A program made the position numbers and the translations under genes. From Spirochaetia bacterium (GTDB lineage: Bacteria; Spirochaetota; Spirochaetia; Treponematales; Breznakiellaceae), in the NCBI GenBank assembly GCA_025997675.1, contig BNUX01000005.1:1-64000 (forward strand): a DNA stretch of 64,000 bases, given 5' to 3'. Shown one piece after another: positions 42,766 to 48,894 of this stretch. The stretch's first letter is position 1, and each line of letters begins with the position of its first letter. The notes beneath the pieces were generated by a model, which made no database searches, was not told where the DNA came from, and saw nothing but the letters and a program-made list of their open reading frames with translations.

Positions 42766-43041
42766 ATGAAACAAGAGAAGATGGACAGAGAAATTGTAAT
42801 GCCGGATGACTTTACGCCGGAAATGCGGGCTAGGCATATTGCCGATGTGATGGTGGACAATGCGCGTGAATATACGTCCCATGAGCAGCTTATGCGGGAC
42901 CTGCGGGAGTACAACGGTTTTGATAATCTTGAAGTGCGAGACCGGTCTCAAGCCGTTGCCCTTTGTGTGCTTATGGAAAAGAAGCCGAATCGGATCGGAC
43001 TGATGGCCCTTGAAAACTATCTGCGGGAATCGGAGGTGTAA
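42766..43041 (+). CDS. Hypothetical protein of the element
   Basis: 91 residues, MKQEKMDREIVMPDDFTPEM; charged, helical. GAGGAG ten bases upstream of ATG. A helical stretch (MRARHIADVMVDNAREYTSH) and LMALENYLRESEV at the end. No family recognised. The next gene starts one base after its stop. Confidence 0.52.
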   Translation: MKQEKMDREIVMPDDFTPEMRARHIADVMVDNAREYTSHEQLMRDLREYNGFDNLEVRDRSQAVALCVLMEKKPNRIGLMALENYLRESEV

Positions 43042-43042
43042 T

Positions 43043-43351
43043 ATGAAAAGGGGATCGCCTGAATACCGGCAACGCATGGCGGAGATATGCCGGGAGTTTA
43101 TAACGCAAGAGGCGCGGGTCAAGTCCGGGGCTACCCGACGGGGCCGTCCGCAAAGTCCGGAGGCCTATCTGAAAAACTGTATGGGTAACGCTTTCCTGGG
43201 ACCGCGAGCTGTTATCGCCATACTGCGATACCGCGCCGCCGGTCACAGTATGGGGGAGACAGCGAAGCGGTTTAAGGTGAGCAAGGCAACAGTGGTCAAC
43301 ATCGTAAACGGGAAAAAATATACATGGGTAGAACGCCCGGCAGGAATGTAA
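43043..43351 (+). CDS. Helix-turn-helix protein (resolvase-HTH-like)
   Basis: 102 residues. A basic N-terminal part (TRRGRPQSPEAYLKNC) precedes a Hin-type helix-turn-helix: AVIAILRYRAAGHSMGETAK then RFKVSKATVVNIVNGKKYTW. DNA binding is likely; function could be a transcriptional regulator or a small terminase-like protein. GGAGG overlaps the preceding stop. Last convincing gene of this plus-strand block. Confidence 0.6.
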   Translation: MKRGSPEYRQRMAEICREFITQEARVKSGATRRGRPQSPEAYLKNCMGNAFLGPRAVIAILRYRAAGHSMGETAKRFKVSKATVVNIVNGKKYTWVERPAGM

Positions 43352-43743
43352 CATTATCCATAGCGGGCGCCGGAGATGGACACACCCCCACGGATGGGGC
43401 CGGGCTAGATTACGCAGGCCATGCAAGGGATACAGTCAACATTACTGATAGTGATCTTGGACAACTGGCTTGCATCGGCCGTGCATACTATGCACACCCC
43501 CACGGGCAACCAGGACGGGGAGCTGCGGGTAGTTACTAAGTATTTATATATTGCCCTTTGGGTCCTGTGGCGGGTTGAGGATCGGTCTGGGTGCATCCGA
43601 CGTACCCCCCCTCTCGATACCCGTGTGCAAATTTTAGTTTTTGAAAATTAGGGGTTTTTTACTGTTCAAAAAAAATCTCTTGCAAAAAAAGAAGGAGGGT
43701 CTCGCCTGCATTGCCCCACCGATTCCCCGGCGTTTTACAGTAC

Positions 43744-43764
43744 CTTGACCTTAGCAAATTCGGA
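43744..43764 (+). repeat. 21-base direct repeat, copy 2
   Basis: Identical to 38579-38599 and in the same orientation, 5165 bases away. Three more bases match after one mismatch. Confidence 0.9.
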
Positions 43765-43842
43765 ATTCAAGATAGAAACATCTCCTTCGGCGTAGCGCGC
43801 TGGCGGAGAAATACCGTTCCCTTCGGGGACACGTCGAGGGAG

Positions 43843-43938
43843 ATGTTTATGTACGGCATAATCTATAAGGCCACCGGCCCTACGGGAAACGGGCCGCCCC
43901 GGAAAAATCCGCCATACAGCCCCGGACCTATCACATAA
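43843..43938 (+). pseudogene. Possible GIY-YIG endonuclease remnant
   Basis: 31 codons starting MFMYGIIYKATGPTGN behind GAGGGAG. The first residues look like the GIY half of a GIY-YIG homing endonuclease (Y-G-I-I-Y-K-A-T), but the YIG half and the catalytic Arg/Glu never appear. Could be coincidence; low confidence. Confidence 0.25.
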
Positions 43939-44190
43939 TACCATTATCTCCTTCATTACATACACAAGCCCCGGTCATCGAAAACCGGCGATACGACGTA
44001 CCGTGTTCCGCTACAAACTTGTACTTGACAATTTCTCTCTGTGTTTATTCTATAAGCATACCTCCTCATTTTTCTTTCCCGTCCATACGGACAAGGATAT
44101 AGTCACCGGGCAAACTGCCCAGGGATTACCGATTCATCCGCCGTGCCGTCCTCTGTAAGATTGCCGGTAGTTTCGATGGTGATCATCTGT

Positions 44191-44400
44191 TTAATGCCCT
44201 ATACATTTAACAACATCGGGCAAGAACTCCACCCTATCAAAAAACTCTGACAGAATTTTTGTTTTTTCGCAGATCATATTGGACGCAATAACTATAGGTT
44301 CACTATCTAACGCCCCATGTCCTGATTCGGCATACACCGACACAAGTTTTGCCAAGGTTTTAATTTCCCATACGGGATGATAATAGTCGCCGATACTCAT
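44191..44400 (-). CDS. Small hypothetical protein, last of HIRAN operon
   Basis: 69 residues (MSIGDYYHPVWEIKTLAKLV). ATG overlaps the previous gene's TGA by four bases, which is the main support. Ends CIGH. Not recognised. Confidence 0.5.
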   Translation of the reverse strand: MSIGDYYHPVWEIKTLAKLVSVYAESGHGALDSEPIVIASNMICEKTKILSEFFDRVEFLPDVVKCIGH

Positions 44401-44711
44401 TTCTGAAACCGCCTTATACGGGGATCGGCGTCAACTTCCCCCCGGTCCCAGGCGTCCGGAGCTGCGGGCGGGATATGCTCTACCCCATCACCCTCCGCAG
44501 ATTCTGCGGGGTCCACCTTTTGCCAGGGAAGGGTTTTTTTGTAGACTTCCAGGCCATACCCGACAAGGGATGAAAGGAACTGCTCAAACTTGAGGGCCTG
44601 GTGACTGCCGTTTTCGTATTGGTAGAAACCTTCCAATTCGTTATAGAAGGACGCCGGGAAGGAAACCCGGCAAGCTATCATATTTTCACGTTTCACCGCT
44701 TCCACTCCCAT
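44397..44711 (-). CDS. Hypothetical protein of HIRAN operon
   Basis: 104 residues. Begins MGVEAVKRENMIACRVSFPA; region FYNELEGFYQYENGSHQALK and FEQFLSSLVGYGLEVYKKTL could be a ribbon-helix-helix-like start, but I cannot assign it. C-terminal 35 residues are acidic/Pro-rich. Overlaps both neighbours (26 and 4 bases). Confidence 0.5.
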   Translation of the reverse strand: MGVEAVKRENMIACRVSFPASFYNELEGFYQYENGSHQALKFEQFLSSLVGYGLEVYKKTLPWQKVDPAESAEGDGVEHIPPAAPDAWDRGEVDADPRIRRFQK

Positions 44712-44961
44712 TTTTTTGATTCAAAGAAAAACTTTTATTCACAAAATCATCAACGGGGTCCATGAGGATCGAAATCAAAGAAAAGGCTATGCTACAGGTG
44801 GACGTATCACCTTCATGATTGTCTGCATATTCCTCCATTACCTCTGCCAGGTGTAAAATTGAATTCGTGATTATAATTAATTCACTTATATCCCCCTGGG
44901 TGTAATCGTGCCCATTCACTGCCTTTTCCTCTTCCTTATTCAGCATTACCAGTTTCATCAT
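44686..44961 (-). CDS. Hypothetical protein, paralogue of the gene upstream
   Basis: 91 residues. Aligns with the 100-residue product of 44958-45260 along most of its length: both start M-x-L-V-x-L, share YTQ-x-D near residue 20, a central helix with VM, an acidic NHE/NHD-x-T segment, and a C-terminal L-x-x-P-x-x-x-F. Tandem duplication followed by divergence is the simplest explanation. Four-base ATGA overlap with its paralogue. All-helical; function unknown. Confidence 0.55.
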   Translation of the reverse strand: MMKLVMLNKEEEKAVNGHDYTQGDISELIIITNSILHLAEVMEEYADNHEGDTSTCSIAFSLISILMDPVDDFVNKSFSLNQKNGSGSGET

Positions 44962-45260
44962 TGCACGGCCTCCATTTTTTCCGCCGGTTCCAACGGTCCG
45001 CCTTCCGGGAAAAGTTTTTCAACGCCGGAATCAGAAAGGAATTGAGTAATGGGGTGGGAAAGCAGGGCAATGACATCAAACAGGCTTTGGGCTTCCTCAA
45101 TGTCATTGAGCTTTTCAGTTTCATCATGGTTTCCATCATGGAAAAACATTACCCTTGCAATGGCCATAATGCCGCAGGAACAACGGTAAAGAGTACGTAC
45201 ATCGGCCTGGGTATATGCCTTACGGTCTACGTCCTGGTCAAGTGATACAAGATTCAACAT
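44958..45260 (-). CDS. Hypothetical protein, paralogue of the gene downstream
   Basis: 100 residues (MLNLVSLDQDVDRKAYTQAD; then SLFDVIALLSHPITQFLSDS). Paralogue of the next gene, see there. The helix-rich, acidic make-up without Cys/His clusters recalls small phage accessory proteins or anti-repressor-like proteins, which is a guess. Overlaps its upstream neighbour by seven bases. Confidence 0.55.
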   Translation of the reverse strand: MLNLVSLDQDVDRKAYTQADVRTLYRCSCGIMAIARVMFFHDGNHDETEKLNDIEEAQSLFDVIALLSHPITQFLSDSGVEKLFPEGGPLEPAEKMEAVQ

Positions 45261-45577
45261 TTTAGATCCCCCTTATGGTCACACGTCACCGTAAACGGGC
45301 ACCCAGGACACGCCGCCGGCATCCGCCCTTCCATCCGGGCAATATCGGCATCCAGGCGGGGCCGCTCATATTCTTCAATCATGCGGTTTTCGGGGTCCGG
45401 GTTTACGTCCACCTCTTCCGCCGTTTTAAGGTGAAACTTCATGCGCTTGTAGAACACCCGCAAGGCCAGGGCTTCCCCCTCTGTACCAATGGCCGCATCC
45501 GCCGCCGCAAACTCCGCCCTGACAATATCCTCCGGCCAGAAACTAAAGCCGGGGATAAATTCTTCATCCCACTTCAT
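45254..45577 (-). CDS. Hypothetical protein with C-terminal Cys cluster
   Basis: 107 residues, MKWDEEFIPGFSFWPEDIVR. The C-terminal CPGCPFTVTCDHKGDLKC has four Cys and a His in 18 residues, a possible zinc or iron-sulfur site (the spacing CxxC-x5-C-x7-C recalls the Cas4/AddB-type cluster arrangement only loosely). Preceding part is helical. Overlaps the upstream gene by four bases. Confidence 0.5.
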   Translation of the reverse strand: MKWDEEFIPGFSFWPEDIVRAEFAAADAAIGTEGEALALRVFYKRMKFHLKTAEEVDVNPDPENRMIEEYERPRLDADIARMEGRMPAACPGCPFTVTCDHKGDLKC

Positions 45578-46029
45578 GCCGCGCCCTCCCCTACTGCCGG
45601 GGAGACTTTGCCCCGCAAGGCGTCAATACTCTTGAGCGCCGCCTGGTAGTCTTTGCGGGCCATATCTTCCCGGCCGTCCAGGAATTGCCGTAGCACATCG
45701 AGGGCCTCACTTGCCGCCGCAGCGTCCGGCGTTTCCGGTTCGTCCTTATCGAGGGCCACCAGATCGGCAATGAGCACCGGGGGCGGATCATCGGTAAAGC
45801 GATAGGCGGAATTAAAAAGGGCCTCCAGGGTTTCATTCCCCAGCTCGGTGTCCGTTACTTCCCCCACATCGTGAAACCAGATAATCCGCTTCATGCACCA
45901 GGTAAGCGCGTCCATGTCCTTTTTTTCTATGGCAACTTTTGCCGCTTCCAAAACCTTCCAAAATTCGCCATAGGGGAATATTTCTATAGCCTCCACCATG
46001 CCCCGACAATCCTTAGACCAAAAACCCAT
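45574..46029 (-). CDS. Hypothetical protein of HIRAN operon
   Basis: 151 residues from MGFWSKDCRGMVEAIEIFPY, with AAAGGTGG upstream; a longer frame to 46098 is less likely. Acidic helical protein with a helix-rich C-terminus (ASEALDVLRQFLDGREDMAR). Not recognised. A 9-base-stem hairpin (46101) lies before it, so its level could be tuned by partial termination. Confidence 0.5.
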   Translation of the reverse strand: MGFWSKDCRGMVEAIEIFPYGEFWKVLEAAKVAIEKKDMDALTWCMKRIIWFHDVGEVTDTELGNETLEALFNSAYRFTDDPPPVLIADLVALDKDEPETPDAAAASEALDVLRQFLDGREDMARKDYQAALKSIDALRGKVSPAVGEGAA

Positions 46030-46100
46030 AACATCCACCTTTGCCCCGGACCATACCGGGGACTTGCTTGTTATTCCGGGGCCGCATAGACCCGGCAAAG

Positions 46101-46125
46101 GGGGGGTAGTTACTACCTACCCCCC
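46101..46125 (-). terminator. Hairpin within HIRAN operon
   Basis: GGGGGGTAG (46101-46109) and CTACCCCCC (46117-46125) pair perfectly around a 7-base loop. On the minus strand it lies between two genes of the operon; no T run follows, so an RNA-stability or attenuation element is as likely as a terminator. Confidence 0.45.
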
Positions 46126-46133
46126 ATAAATCC

Positions 46134-46265
46134 CTACTTTCCCGCCCTCACTTGCCGGGCTATCCAAGCCCAGGCGTCACTCTCTGCCAGAAATTCCCGG
46201 ACCTTCCGCCCGCCCTGGTAGACCGCCACCTTCCCGCCCTTTGCCGGGCTTACTGAATACCCCAT
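46134..46265 (-). CDS. 43-residue basic protein of HIRAN operon
   Basis: MGYSVSPAKGGKVAVYQGGR then KVREFLAESDAWAWIARQVR: a small beta-hairpin plus helix of the phage small-protein kind. The start at 46265 has GGGAGGT at good spacing; an alternative at 46325 overlaps the HIRAN stop (TAATG) and would run through the 46292 hairpin. Unknown function. Confidence 0.5.
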   Translation of the reverse strand: MGYSVSPAKGGKVAVYQGGRKVREFLAESDAWAWIARQVRAGK

Positions 46266-46291
46266 ACCGTTACCTCCCGCCCCGTCCGGGG

Positions 46292-46320
46292 CGCTCCCCG
46301 GTTTTGGGGAGCGTATTTTT
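46292..46320 (+). terminator. Rho-independent terminator on the plus strand, inside a minus-strand operon
   Basis: CGCTCCCC (46292-46299), loop GGTTTT, GGGGAGCG (46306-46313), then TATTTTT. This is a canonical terminator for transcription in the plus direction, although no plus-strand gene ends there. Confidence 0.65.
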
Positions 46321-46324
46321 CTCA

Positions 46325-46729
46325 TTACATCCCCAGGGTGATCCGAGCACCCAGGGTGTCGAACCCCACCACATTGAGGGCCGGAAGCTGCCGGGCAAGA
46401 ACGGAAACCGCCGCCGTATTGGCCGCCGGTACGTAACCCAGGCGGTATAGCCCGCAGCCGCCCTGAACGCCTACCATCACCGCGACCGCCGCAGGGTCCA
46501 CCGGGTTTGACGGCTCCGGTACCAGCACCGCCCGAACCTCTGAGGGGTTATACCGGGCCAGGCGCCGGAGGGCCTCTTGCCGGGAACCCTGGAGAACACC
46601 CCGGACCGGGAGGGTAAGCCCGCCCGCCTTGACGATGATCCACGCCTGGACAAAGGCATCGCGGCGATTTCCGACTTTGGGGGCCAGCTTGTTACCCAGG
46701 ACCATAACCTTGCTTTTCATGTTTTCCAT
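46325..46729 (-). CDS. HIRAN-domain protein
   Basis: 134 residues, AAGGAG site before ATG 46729. The HIRAN fold is visible in the second half: GVLQGSRQEALRRLARYNPS, then EVRAVLVPEPSNPVDPAAVA and CGLYRLGYVPAANTAAVSVL, giving the EPxNPxDxxAV and LGYVP signatures. HIRAN domains bind DNA 3' ends in HLTF/Rad5-like remodellers, and stand-alone versions occur in phages and defence or restriction loci. First gene of a minus operon of eight or nine small genes with a consensus promoter. Confidence 0.82.
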   Translation of the reverse strand: MENMKSKVMVLGNKLAPKVGNRRDAFVQAWIIVKAGGLTLPVRGVLQGSRQEALRRLARYNPSEVRAVLVPEPSNPVDPAAVAVMVGVQGGCGLYRLGYVPAANTAAVSVLARQLPALNVVGFDTLGARITLGM

Positions 46730-46760
46730 TGCTTAACTCCTTTTCATTAGCTTATACTTA

Positions 46761-46789
46761 ATTATATTAGCAATCGTTTATTATGTCAA
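46761..46789 (-). promoter_or_regulatory. Consensus promoter of HIRAN operon with flanking half-sites
   Basis: Minus strand TTGACA (46784-46789), 17 bases, TATAAT (46761-46766): both hexamers are perfect. AATCG (46772-46776) and CGATT (46791-46795) form an inverted repeat overlapping the -35, a likely operator for the divergent XRE protein. Confidence 0.85.
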
Positions 46790-46838
46790 GCGATTATTTA
46801 CATTATTTTTAATTATTTTTATTTTTTTAAGTAACCGC

Positions 46839-46866
46839 TTTACAAAATGCCGATAGAGGGTATATA
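46839..46866 (+). promoter_or_regulatory. Promoter of the XRE regulator
   Basis: TTTACA (46839-46844), 16 bases, TATATA (46861-46866). AAGCAAGGGGG before ATG 46885 serves as ribosome site. Divergent from the HIRAN promoter across an AT-rich 95-base region. Confidence 0.55.
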
Positions 46867-46884
46867 TTTAAGCAAGGGGGATTT

Positions 46885-47112
46885 ATGGGAATAACGTACA
46901 AACCGCTTTTTCATCTGTTGGTAGACAAGGGGATGAAGGGGACCGACCTAACCAGGGAGGGCATAATAAGCGCCCCCACCCTGGCAAAGCTGAATAAGGG
47001 GGAACCGATAGACGGCAAAGTGATCGCCCGTCTTTGTGAGCGCCTAGCTTGCAAGCCGGGGGACATTATGGATTATATTCCAGGGGACGCAGCCCCGGAC
47101 GGGAACAAATAA
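46885..47112 (+). CDS. XRE-family (HTH_26) transcriptional regulator
   Basis: 75 residues: YKPLFHLLVDKGMKGTDLTR, then ISAPTLAKLNKGEPIDGKVI and ARLCERLACKPGDIMDYIP. This is the compact Cro-like helix-turn-helix often found beside integrases. Divergent from the HIRAN operon, so it probably represses that operon and/or itself, making it a candidate master repressor of the element. Confidence 0.85.
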   Translation: MGITYKPLFHLLVDKGMKGTDLTREGIISAPTLAKLNKGEPIDGKVIARLCERLACKPGDIMDYIPGDAAPDGNK

Positions 47113-47148
47113 CCGTGAGCATCCCCCGGGGTACGGTATAAAATAACC

Positions 47149-47610
47149 GTGAATCAATTCGATAAAACCATCATAGGCAAGCCGGAACCTTGGCTTATAG
47201 AAGCCGCCGCAGAAATCGGCTTTGACTTTACCGGGTTTAGGCATGAAACCACAAGCGATTTCAAAAGACACGTCATAAAGCGGCATGGAAACCCTGCCAT
47301 TCACGGCAGGGCAACCATAACGGAAGCGGATTTTTCGCGCATACCGGATATTGTCAAAAAACCGGACAATGCGATCGTCGGGGCAACCAGAAAAGGACGG
47401 CTATATATCATCTATGCAAAGACGGAACCGGACATGACCTATATTTATTTTGAGCAAATTCTTGACAGCCACCGGTACCGGGTATTGCGGGGCAACACGT
47501 TTTACAAAGTTACCCGCCCGCTTGGTATGGACGATATAAAAAAAATTGTTACCTGGAATGACAAAACAGACATATCCGGAGCCGTGTCGGTGAACATAAT
47601 AGAGGCATAA
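47149..47610 (+). CDS. PBECR-type phage nuclease (Barnase/EndoU/ColicinE5/RelE-like)
   Basis: 153 residues, GTG start. Pattern of the PBECR3-like nucleases: an early His-rich helix (SDFKRHVIKRHGNPAIHG), then FSRIPDIVKKPDNAIVGATR, a strand pair KGRLYIIYAK and a late RGNTFYKVTRPLG with aromatic/Thr-Tyr-Lys. Such domains are RNase-like effectors carried by phages and their satellites. The catalytic His/Lys/Thr set appears present. 36 bases after the XRE gene, so coregulated. No immunity partner is obvious, unless the HIRAN operon supplies it. Confidence 0.62.
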   Translation: MNQFDKTIIGKPEPWLIEAAAEIGFDFTGFRHETTSDFKRHVIKRHGNPAIHGRATITEADFSRIPDIVKKPDNAIVGATRKGRLYIIYAKTEPDMTYIYFEQILDSHRYRVLRGNTFYKVTRPLGMDDIKKIVTWNDKTDISGAVSVNIIEA

Positions 47611-47855
47611 AAAAGTCCAGTCAGCGGGAGGCCGTCCCCACGGTTGGGCATATGAAACACACGCCCGGAGGCAGCCAATTCCTCCCCTTTGCTGGACACT
47701 TAAAGTATCGCCTTAAAAGGCCGCGCCGTCAAGGGGATAATTCATTTTTTTGCGGGGGAGTCTTCAAGAAGCGGATTGCCCGGTCCGGGGCTGGAAAGTC
47801 CGAGGCTTTTTTCACATATGCCCGAGTGCCACCCGAATGACACCCGAAACTCCTA

Positions 47856-47884
47856 TTGACACAAAAAACGCTATAAACTAATAT
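47856..47884 (+). promoter_or_regulatory. tRNA-type promoter near the right end of the element
   Basis: TTGACA (47856-47861), 17 bases, TAATAT (47879-47884); 29 of 33 bases match the tRNA-Arg promoter at 36622. It points at the tRNA-Val fragment, but the 5' half of that tRNA is absent. Confidence 0.6.
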
Positions 47885-47957
47885 AACAAAGTCTACCATA
47901 CTTTAGCGCCGTGTAGTTTACGGAATAAACGCTATATATACAAAGAAACATACCGGG

Positions 47958-48004
47958 TTACCTTCACACGGTAGAAGTCACTAGTTCAAATCTAGTATCG
48001 CCCA
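47958..48004 (+). pseudogene. 3' half of a tRNA-Val (CAC) gene; probable attachment-site relic
   Basis: Anticodon stem-loop TTACC-TTCACAC-GGTAG with anticodon CAC (47965-47967), T-arm ACTAG/TTCAAAT/CTAGT and acceptor ATCGCCC plus A. The expected 5' strand GGGCGAT and D-arm are not found upstream. A tRNA cut at the anticodon stem is typical of an att site left by a tRNA-targeting integrase. 47611-47955 otherwise holds no supported gene. Confidence 0.8.
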
Positions 48005-48216
48005 ATTTTCATAATATTTAAGAGAAACGGGTGCAGAAGGATTCCCGCGACGGGGATTAAATGAGTGTCCATTAGGTAACTCCTACTTCTTGAGATAGGA
48101 AGCGAACCAAGGGTCCGCATACTATTTTTCCTTGACACAAGTGTTTCGCTCCCCGGCATCCAAACCGGGAACTTGAAAACTGGGGGGTGAACTGCCGCTT
48201 CTTCCATAATACTACC

Positions 48217-48278
48217 GTTCGTGGGGAAAAGCAGCTGAATTCGCTGCGGTTCCCCAGTTTGATATTTTCTTCACGAAC
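48217..48278 (+). other. Nested hairpin region upstream of the toxin-antitoxin pair
   Basis: GTTCGTG (48217-48223) pairs with CACGAAC (48272-48278), GGGGAA (48223-48228) with TTCCCC (48250-48255), and GCAGC (48231-48235) with GCTGC (48243-48247). The nested stems would make a stable RNA of ~62 bases; a structured RNA or terminator. The rest of 48005-48216 shows no supported gene. Confidence 0.45.
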
Positions 48279-48288
48279 CATAGGCTCG

Positions 48289-48318
48289 TTTGACAGGGGG
48301 GCGGGGTTGTAGTAGAAT
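48289..48318 (+). promoter_or_regulatory. Promoter of toxin-antitoxin pair, predicted leaderless
   Basis: TTGACA (48289-48294), 18 bases, TAGAAT (48313-48318). ATG 48326 begins eight bases after the -10, so transcription should start on or next to the start codon. Confidence 0.65.
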
Positions 48319-48325
48319 AGGGGAT

Positions 48326-48601
48326 ATGGATGTTGTCATTGAGTTCAATCCCGCCGCTTTTAAGCACCATATAGCGGAAACGGACATCAGAAATGCCTTT
48401 ATGAATGCCCTTTACGATGATGTATTGGACGATTCACCGGGAAAGCACCTTTTGTTAGGTTTTGACCGCAACGGCACTATTCTTGAGGTTTTGTACAACA
48501 TCATTGACGAAAATTCTATCAATGTATTCCATGCGATGAATTGCAGGGGTATCTATTTTCCCAAACTGGACGATTATTGGAGGACGATATGGCACGAATG
48601 A
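48326..48601 (+). CDS. BrnT/RelE-like toxin candidate
   Basis: 91 residues, start MDVVIEFNPAAFKHHIAETD; a longer frame from 48290 overlaps the promoter and is rejected. HLLLGFDRNGTILEVLYNII then INVFHAMNCRGIY follow the BrnT/DUF4258-like pattern (a Leu-Glu-Val strand, then x-x-x-H-A-x-x-x-R) of small ribonuclease toxins. The next gene overlaps by 13 bases and encodes a likely antitoxin. Assignment is by pattern only. Confidence 0.6.
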   Translation: MDVVIEFNPAAFKHHIAETDIRNAFMNALYDDVLDDSPGKHLLLGFDRNGTILEVLYNIIDENSINVFHAMNCRGIYFPKLDDYWRTIWHE

Positions 48602-48822
48602 CCGATGAAGAAGCGGATTACTGGGATGATTACTACACAAAAAACCCGCCCACCGTATCCGGCGATGGCAAAAGCGGCTTTTTTATGAAGCATAAGGGCA
48701 GCGTGGTGATTTTAGACGAACTCTCCGCATCCTACCTTCACGCCCGTTCCGAAAGCTCCAACAAAACCCCCGCCGAAATCATCGGCGACCTGGTACGCAA
48801 GGAACTGAAAGCCGCCGTGTAG
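48589..48822 (+). CDS. Antitoxin candidate paired with BrnT/RelE-like toxin
   Basis: 77 residues: MARMTDEEADYWDDYYTKNP at the start, an extended middle, and a C-terminal helical part (SASYLHARSESSNKTPAEII then GDLVRKELKAAV) that resembles ribbon-helix-helix/CopG antitoxins. GGAGGAC ribosome site inside the toxin gene; 13-base overlap couples translation. Order toxin first, as in BrnTA. Confidence 0.6.
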   Translation: MARMTDEEADYWDDYYTKNPPTVSGDGKSGFFMKHKGSVVILDELSASYLHARSESSNKTPAEIIGDLVRKELKAAV

Positions 48823-48894
48823 GATGGTGCGGCAATGCGGTGTATTTACTTTTAAAAATGTATCCACTATAGTGAACCAGGCAGGAAGTGCGGG

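Larger units (their letters stand above)
43352..44190. other. 840-base stretch without a convincing gene
   Basis: Contains short open frames in several overlapping readings without ribosome sites. Copy 2 of the 21-base direct repeat lies at 43744-43764. A promoter-like TTGACA at 44025 points to the plus strand where no gene follows. Poly-T/poly-A tracts around 43645-43690 separate the plus-strand module from the minus-strand operon, whose last gene stops at 44191. Confidence 0.6.

Noticed and set aside
43324-43651. Two overlapping frames after the HTH gene (43324-43539 and 43421-43651)
   Set aside because: No ribosome sites, different frames, composition unlike neighbours, no motif.
44025-44054. 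Promoter-like TTGACA with TCTATA on the plus strand
   Set aside because: No plus-strand gene follows and the hexamer spacing is only approximate.
47992-48281. Minus-strand frames over the tRNA-Val fragment and hairpin
   Set aside because: They cover structured, non-coding DNA and show no protein character.
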